Source: Huaxiibacter chinensis (GTDB lineage: Bacteria > Pseudomonadota > Gammaproteobacteria > Enterobacterales > Enterobacteriaceae). Taken from it: 64,000 nt of DNA. Below the pieces are notes generated by a model. The model had not been told where the DNA came from. It made no database searches and saw only the letters and a list, made by a program, of their open reading frames with translations. Below are positions 1 through 8,925 of the stretch, one piece after another. Numbering within the stretch: the first letter of the stretch is position 1; every line of letters starts with the position of its first letter. The stretch lies in the NCBI RefSeq assembly GCF_022171985.1, contig NZ_JAJVHF010000002.1:556207-620206 (forward strand), in the 5' to 3' direction. Both the position numbers and the translations under genes were made by a program.

Positions 1-872
1 TCGATCGGGAAGATGCCCTGACGCGGCATGAGTGGCTGATTGCGCCGCTGCTGTTGCAGGGGAATCAGTCACCGGATGCGCGTATTTTGCAGGCGATTGC
101 GGTGGATATTGATGCCCTCACGCGTGCCTGCCCGTCGCTGGTTGAACAATCTGACACGGTTGAATGGGATGAGGCGCAAGGCACACTGAAGGCGTTTCGG
201 CGCAGTCAGATTGGACGCCTTACGCTCAGCGTGAGGACTCTGGCGAAGCCCTCTGAGGAAGAGCTGCATCAGGCCATCTTAAATGGCCTCCGCGATAAAG
301 GGCTGGGCGCGCTAAACTGGACCCCAGAGGCAGAGCAGTATCGCCTGCGGCTACAGTGTGCCGCGCGTTGGTTGCCCCAGTTTGCCTGGCCGTCAGTCAG
401 TGACGAAGCGCTTCTGGCCTCACTTGAAGCATGGTTGTTACCACAAATGGCCGGTGTACACTCGCTTCGTGCCCTGAAAGCGCTCGATGTGAAGGCTGCG
501 TTACAAAATTTACTGGAGTGGTCATTACGTCAACGTCTGGATAGTGAACTGCCCACGCATTACACTGTGCCGACCGGAAGCCGGATAGCGATTCGTTATC
601 ATGAAGATAACCCACCGGCGCTGGCGGTCCGCATGCAGGAAATGTTCGGCGAGGCGATAACGCCGGCCATTGCAGAAGGCCGCATTCCGCTGGTGCTGGA
701 GCTGCTTTCGCCTGCGCATCGCCCGTTACAGATCACCCGTGATTTAGGTGCATTCTGGGCGGGGAGCTACCGTGAGGTGCAAAAAGAGATGAAAGGGCGT
801 TACCCGAAACACGTCTGGCCGGACGACCCGGCGAACACCGCACCGACGCGGCGGACGAAGAAGTATTCGTAG
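1..872 (+). CDS. hrpB: ATP-dependent helicase HrpB, C-terminal part (gene cut by window edge)
   Basis: The reading frame is already open at base 3 and runs to TAG at 870-872, so only about the last 290 residues are present. HrpB is a DEAH-box ATP-dependent helicase of uncertain cellular role. The helicase motifs lie upstream of the window; what is seen is the HrpB-specific C-terminal region, with conserved stretches such as LNWTPEAEQYRLR and YPKHVWPDDPANTAPTRRTK at the extreme C-terminus. The basic threonine-rich tail and the position directly before mrcB match the E. coli hrpB-mrcB arrangement. The identification comes from the tail sequence and synteny, since no catalytic motif is visible here. 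Confidence 0.9.
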   Translation, partial: DREDALTRHEWLIAPLLLQGNQSPDARILQAIAVDIDALTRACPSLVEQSDTVEWDEAQGTLKAFRRSQIGRLTLSVRTLAKPSEEELHQAILNGLRDKGLGALNWTPEAEQYRLRLQCAARWLPQFAWPSVSDEALLASLEAWLLPQMAGVHSLRALKALDVKAALQNLLEWSLRQRLDSELPTHYTVPTGSRIAIRYHEDNPPALAVRMQEMFGEAITPAIAEGRIPLVLELLSPAHRPLQITRDLGAFWAGSYREVQKEMKGRYPKHVWPDDPANTAPTRRTKKYS

Positions 873-878
873 AGTAAG

Positions 879-923
879 TGCGGGCTGATGCCCTCACCCC
901 GGCCCTCTCCCACGGGAGAGGGA
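879..923. repeat. Palindromic intergenic repeat, copy 1
   Basis: A perfect palindrome CCCTCTCCC (903-911), two-base spacer, GGGAGAGGG (914-922) is preceded by GATGCCCTCACCCCGG. The same unit recurs at 14896-14941, 14951-14984 and, inverted, 15011-15055. It lies in the hrpB-mrcB gap and resembles the small REP-like elements scattered between genes in Enterobacter and Klebsiella genomes. Confidence 0.75.
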
Positions 924-1016
924 GAAAAGACATAAATTTGAGAGATTTCTTCTTTCGCCACTGGGTGGAAGAAAAGAGAATCAGGCCCTTGCGCCTGAAT
1001 GTTGCGGAGAGAAAGC

Positions 1017-3539
1017 ATGGCGGGGAATGACCGCGAGCCAATAGGACGTAAGGGGAAACCTGCGCGTCCGGCCAAAGAAAAAGTGAGCCGTCGTCGCCTC
1101 AGAGATGAGGATTATGACGATGACTATGAAGATGATTATGAGGATGAAGAACCGATGCCGCGTAAAGGGAAAGGCAAAGGGCGTAAGCCTCGGGGCAAGC
1201 GCGGCTGGTTCTGGCTGCTGCTGAAGCTGTTCATTGTATTTGTTGTGCTGATGGCCATTTACGGCGTCTATCTGGATCAGAAAATCCGCAGCCGTATTGA
1301 TGGTAAAGTCTGGCAGTTGCCTGCGGCGGTTTATGGTCGCATGGTCAACCTTGAGCCGGATATGTCCATCAGTAAAAACGAGATGGTGAAACTGCTCGAA
1401 GCCACTCAGTATCGTCAGGTGACGAAAATGACGCGCCCGGGCGAGTTTACCGTGCAGGCGAAAAGCATCGAGATGATTCGCCGTCCGTTTGATTTCCCTG
1501 ACAGCAAAGAGGGGCAGGTGCGTGCGCGTCTGGTCTTTGATGGCGATCATCTGGAGACGATAGAGAACCTGGACAATAACCGCCAGTTCGGTTTCTTCCG
1601 TCTTGATCCTCGCCTGATTACCATGCTCTCCTCGGCGAATGGCGAACAGCGTCTGTTCGTGGCGCGTAACGGCTTCCCGGATCTGCTGGTGGATACGCTG
1701 CTGGCAACCGAAGACCGTCACTTCTACGAGCACGACGGGATTAGCCTGTATTCCATTGGCCGCGCGGTGCTGGCAAACTTGACCGCCGGTCGCACGGTAC
1801 AGGGGGCGAGTACGCTGACCCAGCAGCTGGTGAAGAACCTGTTCCTCTCCAGCGAGCGCTCTTACTGGCGTAAAGCCAATGAAGCGTACATGGCGCTGTT
1901 GATGGATGCTCGCTACAGCAAAGATCGCATTCTTGAACTGTACATGAACGAGGTGTATCTCGGTCAAAGCGGCGATAACGAGATCCGCGGTTTCCCGCTG
2001 GCGAGCCTGTACTATTTTGGTCGCCCGGTGGAAGAGCTGAGCCTCGATCAGCAGGCGCTGTTAGTGGGTATGGTAAAAGGCGCTTCGATTTACAACCCGT
2101 GGCGTAACCCGAAACTGGCGCTCGAGCGTCGTAACCTGGTCCTGCGTCTGCTGCAACAACAGCAGGTTATCGATCAGGAGCTGTACGACATGTTAAGCGC
2201 GCGCCCGCTGGGCGTTCAGCCGCGTGGTGGCGTGATCTCGCCGCAGCCTGCCTTTATGCAGATGGTCCGTCAGGAGCTGCAAAGCAAGCTGGGCGACAAG
2301 GTGAAAGATCTCTCCGGCGTGAAGATCTTTACCACCTTTGATTCGGTGGCGCAGGACGCTGCTGAGAAAGCGGCCGTGGACGGTATACCTGTCCTTAAGA
2401 AACAACGTAAGTTGAGCGATCTGGAAACCGCAATGGTGGTGGTTGACAGAAATAGCGGCGAAGTGCGCGCGATGGTGGGCGGGGCTGAACCGCAGTACGC
2501 CGGCTATAACCGTGCGATGCAGGCGCGGCGTTCGATTGGTTCCCTGGCAAAACCCGCGACCTATCTAACCGCGCTCAGCCAGCCTAATCAGTATCGCCTG
2601 AATACCTGGATTGCCGATGCGCCAATCTCCCTGCGCCAGCCTAATGGCCAGGTCTGGTCTCCGCAGAACGACGATAAACAGTTCAGCGGACAGGTTATGC
2701 TGGTGGATGCGTTAACCCGCTCCATGAACGTGCCGACGGTAAACCTTGGGATGGCGCTGGGTCTGCCTGCGATTACCGATACCTGGCAGAAGCTCGGTGT
2801 GCCAAAAGATCAGCTGCACCCGGTGCCAGCGATGATCCTGGGGGCACTGAACCTGACGCCAATCGAAGTGGCGCAGGCCTTCCAGACGATCGCCAGCGGC
2901 GGTAACCGTGCACAGCTTTCTGCACTGCGTTCCGTGATTGCCGAAGACGGCAGCGTGCTCTACCAGAGCTATCCGCAGGCGGAGCGCGTCGTTCCGGCAC
3001 AGGCGGCCTATATGACGCTCTGGACCATGCAGCAGGTTGTGCAGCGCGGCACCGGTCGACAGCTTGGCGCGAAATACCCGGGTCTGCATCTGGCCGGTAA
3101 AACAGGCACCACAAACAACAACGTTGATACCTGGTTTGCCGGTATCGACGGGCGTGAAGTGGTCATTACCTGGGTTGGACGCGATAACAACCAGCCGACC
3201 AAACTGTATGGCGCAAGCGGTGCGATGTCGATCTATCAGCGATATCTGGCGAACCAGTCGCCTGTACCGCTGAACCTGACGCCACCGGAAGACATTGTGG
3301 ACATGGGCGTGGATGAAGCCGGTAACTTCGTTTGCGGCGGCGGGATGCGTTCCCTGCCGGTCTGGACGTCGAATCCTGACTCCCTCTGCCAGCAAAGTCA
3401 GCCAGAGCAGCCGACCGGTAATCCGTTCGATCAGTCTTCTCAGCCTCAGCAGCCGCAGCAACAGCAACAGCCGCAGAATGAGAAAAAAGACAGCGACGGT
3501 GTCGCGGGTTGGATCAAAGATATGTTTGGCGGTAACTAA
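1017..3539 (+). CDS. mrcB: Penicillin-binding protein 1B, bifunctional peptidoglycan synthase
   Basis: Class A PBP that polymerises lipid II and cross-links peptides on the periplasmic face of the inner membrane, activated by the lipoprotein LpoB. The start is ATG 1017, giving [14 protein letters not shown] as in E. coli and 840 residues (E. coli 844); GGAGAG at 1006-1011 fits this start better than the in-frame ATG at 999. A basic and very acidic cytoplasmic tail is followed by one membrane segment near residues 65-87, the UB2H domain, the GT51 glycosyltransferase motif [10 protein letters not shown], and a transpeptidase domain with SLAK (active serine), SMN and KTGTT boxes. The C-terminus has a glutamine/proline-rich stretch before [14 protein letters not shown]. 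An internal ATG at 1155 corresponds to the short PBP1B-gamma start known in E. coli. It is transcribed alone and ends at a hairpin terminator. Confidence 0.98.
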   Translation: MAGNDREPIGRKGKPARPAKEKVSRRRLRDEDYDDDYEDDYEDEEPMPRKGKGKGRKPRGKRGWFWLLLKLFIVFVVLMAIYGVYLDQKIRSRIDGKVWQLPAAVYGRMVNLEPDMSISKNEMVKLLEATQYRQVTKMTRPGEFTVQAKSIEMIRRPFDFPDSKEGQVRARLVFDGDHLETIENLDNNRQFGFFRLDPRLITMLSSANGEQRLFVARNGFPDLLVDTLLATEDRHFYEHDGISLYSIGRAVLANLTAGRTVQGASTLTQQLVKNLFLSSERSYWRKANEAYMALLMDARYSKDRILELYMNEVYLGQSGDNEIRGFPLASLYYFGRPVEELSLDQQALLVGMVKGASIYNPWRNPKLALERRNLVLRLLQQQQVIDQELYDMLSARPLGVQPRGGVISPQPAFMQMVRQELQSKLGDKVKDLSGVKIFTTFDSVAQDAAEKAAVDGIPVLKKQRKLSDLETAMVVVDRNSGEVRAMVGGAEPQYAGYNRAMQARRSIGSLAKPATYLTALSQPNQYRLNTWIADAPISLRQPNGQVWSPQNDDKQFSGQVMLVDALTRSMNVPTVNLGMALGLPAITDTWQKLGVPKDQLHPVPAMILGALNLTPIEVAQAFQTIASGGNRAQLSALRSVIAEDGSVLYQSYPQAERVVPAQAAYMTLWTMQQVVQRGTGRQLGAKYPGLHLAGKTGTTNNNVDTWFAGIDGREVVITWVGRDNNQPTKLYGASGAMSIYQRYLANQSPVPLNLTPPEDIVDMGVDEAGNFVCGGGMRSLPVWTSNPDSLCQQSQPEQPTGNPFDQSSQPQQPQQQQQPQNEKKDSDGVAGWIKDMFGGN

Positions 3540-3552
3540 CACGCTGAACGTC

Positions 3553-3587
3553 AAAAACCGCTTCCTGGTGAAGCGGTTTTTTTATGC
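3553..3587 (+). terminator. Rho-independent terminator of mrcB
   Basis: The stem AAACCGCTTC / GAAGCGGTTT with a four-base loop is followed by a run of T, 14 bases after the mrcB stop codon. Confidence 0.9.
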
Positions 3588-3889
3588 CTGCGTTTTTATC
3601 CATTTATTTGGTTATTTTTTTTAAAAGTATCATTAAGAATAAATAACAACTCCATTTACTGTCGATAAAACAGAATCTTGCCCTAAAAGCCAGCACCGCC
3701 GCCGCCGATGCCTTATAGACACTATGAAGAATAATCTGATTAAATTGAGATCTTAATGCGCAGCCGGAAAAGAATTTCCTGAGACTCTATTTTTTGAATG
3801 TCGATGCGCAGACTTTGAAACGTTATTAGCAATAACAGTTTATGACTGAGGAATGGACGCATTATTAGCCGTCAAAAAAGGATTTTACG
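3588..3889 (+). other. A+T-rich leader upstream of the fimbrial operon
   Basis: About 300 bases without a gene. The region is clearly richer in A+T than its surroundings. It contains an inverted repeat GTTATT-AGC-AATAAC (3822-3836), flanked by AAAC and GTTT, 54 bases before the pilin start. AAAAAGGA at 3877-3884 is a good ribosome site for the ATG at 3890. No convincing -35/-10 pair and no invertible-element repeats of the fimS kind are visible. The fimbrial promoter presumably lies here. Confidence 0.45.
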
Positions 3890-4462
3890 ATGAATAAATA
3901 TCTACTCGCAGTGGTGTTAACCGGGACTGTTTTGACAACATTGAGCGCGCCCGTACTGGCATCCGGGGATACGGGTACCGTTAATTTTTCCGGCAGAATT
4001 CTGGCCGACACCTGTGAAATAAACGTGGACGACACCGGAACCACGACCACGACGGTGACGTTTCCGGATACCTATCCGTCTGACTATTCCGGCGATGGAT
4101 CTGTCGGCGCGTCTAAGCCGTTTAAAATTGAAGTTAAAAAGTGCGATCCCTTAGTGGCTAAGCTCAATATCAAATTTACCGGGACCACCACCGATGCAGC
4201 GTTTAAGCGCCTGCAGAACGATCTCACGGGTGAAGGGAACGCGACAAACGTCGGCATTATCGTGAGCAATGAAAACGGCACCAAAGGGGATGTTCTGTTT
4301 AATGGTTCTCTCCCCAGCGCCGGAACCGACGTCACAAACGATACCACCGGCGCAACGGCTTCGGTATTCAATTACACCGCGAAAGTGATTCAGGTGGGGG
4401 CGAGCGCGCCAACCGCGGGCCATTATTCCTCCTCAGCGACGTTTGAGGTTATCTATCGCTAA
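3890..4462 (+). CDS. Major fimbrial subunit (type 1-like pilin)
   Basis: Structural pilin of a chaperone-usher fimbria, exported by Sec and polymerised on the cell surface by donor-strand exchange. It has 190 residues with a signal peptide ending in PVLA (residue 24). The mature chain begins SGDTGTVNFSGRI, a typical donor-strand N-terminus followed by the first beta strand. Cys42 (DTCEI) and Cys85 (KKCDP) are spaced for the single pilin disulfide, and the chain ends in FEVIYR with the penultimate tyrosine that chaperones recognise. It is the first gene of a four-gene operon, 47 bases before the chaperone. E. coli K-12 has no fimbrial genes between mrcB and fhuA, so this is an accessory locus. 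The name of the fimbria cannot be assigned from the sequence. Confidence 0.9.
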   Translation: MNKYLLAVVLTGTVLTTLSAPVLASGDTGTVNFSGRILADTCEINVDDTGTTTTTVTFPDTYPSDYSGDGSVGASKPFKIEVKKCDPLVAKLNIKFTGTTTDAAFKRLQNDLTGEGNATNVGIIVSNENGTKGDVLFNGSLPSAGTDVTNDTTGATASVFNYTAKVIQVGASAPTAGHYSSSATFEVIYR

Positions 4463-4509
4463 ACCTTTCAGGCAGCCATAAGGCGGCTTTATTTCTGGAA
4501 CCACGAGTT

Positions 4510-5223
4510 ATGAATGCGCTAATCAAGATGCTGTGCGGATGCTTAATAGTGAGCTGTTGTTCCGCACAGGCCAGTATCGTTTTAGGTGGGACACGTATTA
4601 TTTATCCCGCAAATAAATCTGAAGTTCAGATTGCGCTTAAAAATAAAGACCCGCATACGCGTTATTTAGTGCAAAGCTGGGTCAGCTATCCAGACGATAC
4701 TAAAGCGCCTTTTGTCATTACGCCTCCCGTTTATAAGCTGCAGGAAAAACGCCAGACACTGCTGCATATTATTTATACCGGCGATAAAAAAACCTTACCG
4801 GACGATCGTGAATCGCTATTCATTGCCAACGTGAAATCGGTCTCGGCCATTTCACCTGACATGAAAGAGAAGAACACGCTGCAATTTGCGATGAAGACGC
4901 GGCTTAAGCTTTTCTGGCGGCCCACGCAGCTTCATGAATCCGAAGCGCTGAAGGCCTGGGAAAAGATCGTTTTCCGTCGCGAAGGCTCGGTGCTGGTGGC
5001 TAAAAATCCCACCCCGTTTTACGTCTCTTTTGGAGACCTGGCGGTGGGAGGGAAAGCCGTGCCCGTGGTAGAAACATCGTCGACGCCTGGGGCGATCGCC
5101 ATGATGGTGGCGCCTTTTAGCGAACAACGTTTCACCCTGCCTAAAGGGGCAAAGGGGTCAGTGACATGGACGGCAATCAGCGATTTCGGTTCGCAAACGC
5201 GTCAGCGTCATCAGACGTTATAA
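4510..5223 (+). CDS. Periplasmic fimbrial chaperone, PapD family
   Basis: Two-domain immunoglobulin-like chaperone that caps pilin subunits in the periplasm and delivers them to the usher. It has 237 residues with a cysteine-rich signal peptide ending at Ala21. The mature chain starts SIVLGGTRIIYP, placing Arg29 at mature position 8, the conserved subunit-anchoring arginine. The second anchor is a lysine in MKTRLKLFWRP. The stretch between the F1 and G1 strands is short, which fits the FGS chaperone class that assembles rod-like fimbriae. It sits between the pilin and the usher, with a 16-base gap to the usher start. The family is secure; the cognate subunits are inferred from adjacency. Confidence 0.92.
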   Translation: MNALIKMLCGCLIVSCCSAQASIVLGGTRIIYPANKSEVQIALKNKDPHTRYLVQSWVSYPDDTKAPFVITPPVYKLQEKRQTLLHIIYTGDKKTLPDDRESLFIANVKSVSAISPDMKEKNTLQFAMKTRLKLFWRPTQLHESEALKAWEKIVFRREGSVLVAKNPTPFYVSFGDLAVGGKAVPVVETSSTPGAIAMMVAPFSEQRFTLPKGAKGSVTWTAISDFGSQTRQRHQTL

Positions 5224-5239
5224 ATTCTTCTGCAGCGGC

Positions 5240-7717
5240 ATGTCCACTCCCTCGCGTTACTCGTCGGCCCTCACCGGGCTTGCGCTGGCATGGCTCACTC
5301 TGCTCCAGCCGGCGTGTGCGGAGGATGAGTTTAATTTGCGTATTCTCGAGCTGGACACGCCGCTGGAAAATACCGCGACCTTAAAAAAATTTGTCAGCGA
5401 TAACGGCCTGCTACCCGGCAGCTATCTTACGACGATCGTCTGGGGTAAAGATGTTCTCGATAAGCGTACGATCGCCTTTGTGCTCTCCGATGACAGGCAG
5501 CAGCTGTTGCCTGTGCTGACAAAAGCCGACCTGCGTCATCTGGGGGTCAAGGTTGATAGCGTGGCGCAGATGAAGGCGCTGGCGGAGACGGCGAGCATTA
5601 AGGATATTGCGCAGTATATCGATCGGGCTCGCTATGATTTCCAGCCCGATAATCAGACGCTTACCCTTGTTATCCCGCAGATTTACCGCGATCAACGTAT
5701 CACGGACAATATCGAATCCACCCTGTGGGACGATGGCGTGCCGGCCGCCTGGGCCAGCTATCAACTGAGCGGATCACGACAGCATACCCCGTCGGGGGAA
5801 ACCACTTCGCAGTGGTTGGGGCTGGACTCGGGCATCAACTTAGGCCCGTGGCGTCTGCGCAATAACGGTACCTGGAGCGATACCTCCGGCTGGGAGTCCA
5901 TGGGAACAAGCCTGCAACGTGACGTAAAAGCGCTGAAAAGCCAGCTTGAGCTCGGGCAAACCGCGACTGACGGCGAGCTTTTTGACAGCGTGCAGATGAC
6001 GGGCATTAAGCTCGGGACAGATAGCACCATGCTGCCTGTTAGCCAGCAGGGGTTCGCGCCTGTCATCCGCGGGATGGCAAACAGCGATGCAAAGGTCACG
6101 ATCACGCAAAACAGCTACACCCTTTATCAGACCTATGTTCCCCCCGGCCCCTTTGAAATCCGTGACCTGAGCCAGGTCACGGCGGGGGCTGACCTGGAAG
6201 TGACCGTTGAAGAGGCCGACGGATCGGAGCACAGCTTTATTCAGGCCAGCGCATCGGTGCCCGTCCTGCAGCGAGAAGGCGCTTATAAATACAGCATGGC
6301 GGCAGGAACCTTTCGCGGCAACGAAGGCGAAGAGGAGCCAGCCTTTGCCATGGGTACGCTGATTTATGGGCTGCCGCAGGGGGTAACGGTCTATGGCGGG
6401 GCGCTGGGTGCCTCGATGTATCACGCCATCCTGGCGGGTACGGGCGCCGATCTGGGGCGTTTTGGATCCGCGTCTGTCGATGCGACAGCTGCCCGAACCG
6501 CCTTTGATGACGGGCGTGAGGATGCCACCGGGCTGTCGTGGCGTGCGCAATATTCCAAAGATGTTCCCGACACCAATACCACCCTGACGCTGGCGAGTTA
6601 CCGTTATTCTACCGCCGGGTTTTATACCTTTCAGGAAGCTATCGATCAGCGGGATAGCCATATAGACGACGGGATCTACACCTACAGACGGGTTAATAAT
6701 CGCCGCACCCGCCTGCAGGTGAATCTCTCTCAGCGTCTGAGTCAGTGGGGGTCTCTGTACCTGAATACCTATCAGCAAGATTATTGGGACATGACGGGAC
6801 ACGAACGCAGCGTGAATGCAGGGTTCAGCTCCAGCTGGGGCCAGATCACCTGGTCGCTCAACCTAAACCTGACGCGAACTCCGCAGGCGGATACCGAGCG
6901 GCAACTGGCGTTCTCGGTCAACATTCCTCTCTCCCGGTGGTTGCCGGACGCCTGGGCAAACTACAGCGTCAACACCGCCAGCGGGGGGAACACCTCGCAG
7001 CAGGTGGGGATCGGCGGCACGGCCCTGACAAACAATAACCTGAGCTACAACCTGCAACAGAGCTACACCCATCAAGATTCCGCCTACGGGGCCAGCCTGT
7101 CCGGGCGATATCGCAGTTCCGTGGGGGAGGTGGGGCTGGGATATAACTACAGCGGGGATAACCGTCAATGGAACTACAACGCGCAGGGATCGGTTGTGGC
7201 GCATAAGCATGGCGTCACTCCCGGTCAGCCCATACGCGATGCCTTTGCGATCGTCCATATTCCCGAAGGAGAAAACGTTCATATCCAGAACGGCCGTGGG
7301 ATCGACACCGACAGGTGGGGTAACGCCATTGTCCCGACCTTAACCGCATATCGGCATAACCTGATTACCGTGAACACCCAGGACAGGGACGATATTGATA
7401 TCGAAGCCGCTACGCTGGATGTTGTGCCCAGCAAAGGTGCGGCGGTCTCAGCCGTGTTTGATGCGCGGGTAGGGCGGCGTGCGCTCATAACGCTTAAATA
7501 CCGTGGCAAGGCCGTGCCGTTTGGTGCGGTGGTTGCCCTCGATAACGCTACGGCGATAGTGGGCGATGCGGGGGAAGTCTTTCTCTCGGGCCTGCGGGGC
7601 ACCACGACGTTCAGCGCGCAATGGGGCGATGACGCCGACCGGCGCTGTGCGGGGACGCTGGACATACCCGACGGTGAGGCCTCAACGATCTTCAACGCAA
7701 CGGTAGAGTGCCATTAA
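5240..7717 (+). CDS. Outer-membrane fimbrial usher (FimD/PapC family)
   Basis: Outer-membrane beta-barrel that receives chaperone-pilin complexes and secretes the growing fimbria. It has 825 residues with a signal peptide ending near PACA and the mature chain beginning EDEFNLRILELD, the usual N-terminal domain opening (FN followed by PGSY at the end of the first block). The barrel shows repeated aromatic and glycine-rich strands (ASYRYSTAGFYTFQEA, GLGYNYSGDNRQW), a middle plug domain, and a C-terminal domain with the paired cysteines RRCAG and VECH. The length is normal for ushers (about 800-880). The start at ATG 5240 has GCAGCGG nearby, a modest ribosome site, so translation may be partly coupled to the chaperone. 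The downstream adhesin follows almost directly. Confidence 0.93.
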   Translation: MSTPSRYSSALTGLALAWLTLLQPACAEDEFNLRILELDTPLENTATLKKFVSDNGLLPGSYLTTIVWGKDVLDKRTIAFVLSDDRQQLLPVLTKADLRHLGVKVDSVAQMKALAETASIKDIAQYIDRARYDFQPDNQTLTLVIPQIYRDQRITDNIESTLWDDGVPAAWASYQLSGSRQHTPSGETTSQWLGLDSGINLGPWRLRNNGTWSDTSGWESMGTSLQRDVKALKSQLELGQTATDGELFDSVQMTGIKLGTDSTMLPVSQQGFAPVIRGMANSDAKVTITQNSYTLYQTYVPPGPFEIRDLSQVTAGADLEVTVEEADGSEHSFIQASASVPVLQREGAYKYSMAAGTFRGNEGEEEPAFAMGTLIYGLPQGVTVYGGALGASMYHAILAGTGADLGRFGSASVDATAARTAFDDGREDATGLSWRAQYSKDVPDTNTTLTLASYRYSTAGFYTFQEAIDQRDSHIDDGIYTYRRVNNRRTRLQVNLSQRLSQWGSLYLNTYQQDYWDMTGHERSVNAGFSSSWGQITWSLNLNLTRTPQADTERQLAFSVNIPLSRWLPDAWANYSVNTASGGNTSQQVGIGGTALTNNNLSYNLQQSYTHQDSAYGASLSGRYRSSVGEVGLGYNYSGDNRQWNYNAQGSVVAHKHGVTPGQPIRDAFAIVHIPEGENVHIQNGRGIDTDRWGNAIVPTLTAYRHNLITVNTQDRDDIDIEAATLDVVPSKGAAVSAVFDARVGRRALITLKYRGKAVPFGAVVALDNATAIVGDAGEVFLSGLRGTTTFSAQWGDDADRRCAGTLDIPDGEASTIFNATVECH

Positions 7718-7731
7718 TAGCGGGTTATCCA

Positions 7732-8733
7732 ATGAACATACTCAGTTTTTACCGACAAGCCTTACCCCTTCTCCTCCTTTTGCTGCTGGGAACAGTGGCC
7801 CCCGCCGCGTTGGCAAACTGCACCTTTTCGGGCGGCGAGGGGGGGAAAGTGACCTTCCAGTTGCCCAGCGTCTTTGTACTGGAGCCAGACACGCCGGTGG
7901 GCACGGTTATCTATGATCGTGTCGAGGAGAGCCCTGAAGTGGAGGTAGACTGCGGCGGTAACGACGTGCAGATCTACCGAGGCTATCTCACCTTAACGGA
8001 GGCTGATGCGCGTGACGATATACTGCCGGGCGTGTACAAAACTAATATTCCCGGTATTGGCATCAGGGCCGCCGCCTCGACTGAGCAAATGCCCACGTTT
8101 ACCGAAGAGGACCTGGTTCGACCATGGAAATATGTGGGTATGTATCATGGCTATTTTAGCAATATGGCCCATTTCCGCGCCGCTGCGCAGCTGATCGTCA
8201 TTGGCAGAGTGGAAGAAGGGATGCTGGATACCTCACGTTTCACCTCCATGGAGGCGCTGGATACCCACATCGTGGGGGAGATGCGTTTTTCCCCCACCAG
8301 CGTGCGCATCACCTCTAATACCTGCAATCTGGTCGACAGGAACCTGTATGTGCCTTTGAAAACGGTCAATGCCCAGGATTTTACCGGCCAGTATTCAGCG
8401 ATCCTCACCGACGATAGCTTCAGGATTGCTGTCAGCGATTGCGCAGCCGGCACAACCGTCGATTATCAGTTCAAAAGCAGTGGTTCAACCGGCGTGACTA
8501 ACGGCACTATTCTCGGGATTGCGGGCGGAGATACCGCCGCGAGCGGGGTAGGGATTCAGATCCTTGATGCCAGCGACCGGGTCCTGACCTTTGATCAACC
8601 CTATACGGCATTCACCACGACGGCGGACAAACAGCTGATAGAGATCCCGCTGAAGGCGCGCTATATCAAAACGGGTGAATTAAAAGCTGGCAAGGTCGAT
8701 GCGGTGGCGACTTTCGATGTGTTTTATCGTTAA
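7732..8733 (+). CDS. Two-domain fimbrial tip adhesin
   Basis: Predicted tip subunit that would bind a host or surface receptor. The ATG at 7732 gives 333 residues with a clear signal peptide (a run of seven leucines, then PAALA, cleavage near residue 28). An in-frame GTG at 7708 would overlap the usher end but would add a non-signal-like extension. The mature N-terminal half holds a Cys30 and VDCGG pair and little similarity to pilins, as expected for a lectin domain. The C-terminal half, from about SNTCNLVDRN to VATFDVFYR, is a pilin domain with its own cysteine pair and terminal FYR. FimH-like adhesins have this architecture. No minor pilin gene (FimF or FimG type) is present in the operon. 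Receptor specificity cannot be read from the sequence. Confidence 0.8.
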   Translation: MNILSFYRQALPLLLLLLLGTVAPAALANCTFSGGEGGKVTFQLPSVFVLEPDTPVGTVIYDRVEESPEVEVDCGGNDVQIYRGYLTLTEADARDDILPGVYKTNIPGIGIRAAASTEQMPTFTEEDLVRPWKYVGMYHGYFSNMAHFRAAAQLIVIGRVEEGMLDTSRFTSMEALDTHIVGEMRFSPTSVRITSNTCNLVDRNLYVPLKTVNAQDFTGQYSAILTDDSFRIAVSDCAAGTTVDYQFKSSGSTGVTNGTILGIAGGDTAASGVGIQILDASDRVLTFDQPYTAFTTTADKQLIEIPLKARYIKTGELKAGKVDAVATFDVFYR

Positions 8734-8868
8734 CCCGCAAGCGTAATAGTGATCAAATATCTAACCTTATTAACCCTCTCTTTTCATCTGGTTATTTCTT
8801 AAACCCTCAATTCTCGTAGGGCCGCATATTGCTTGCTATGCCGCCAGCGTTTCGCATATTATTCTGCG

Positions 8869-8902
8869 GTCATAATAATAATTCTCGTTTACGTTATCAT
8901 TC
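8869..8902 (+). promoter_or_regulatory. Fur-binding site in the fhuA promoter region
   Basis: The stretch CATAATAATAATTCTCG followed by TTTACGTTATCATTC, ending 24 bases before the fhuA ATG, resembles overlapping Fur boxes (consensus GATAATGATAATCATTATC) and matches what I recall of the E. coli fhuA operator. It implies iron repression of fhuACDB. Confidence 0.7.
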
Positions 8903-8925
8903 ACTCTTTCATCAGAGATAGACCA

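Noticed and set aside
981..1967. Long open frame on the minus strand inside mrcB (328 codons)
   Set aside because: It is antisense to a clearly coding gene, has no ribosome site and its product shows no family features; it arises from the codon bias of mrcB.
8833..8925. N-terminal extension of FhuA from an upstream ATG
   Set aside because: It would run through the Fur site and place a hydrophobic stretch before the conserved signal peptide; the ATG at 8926 matches the known N-terminus.
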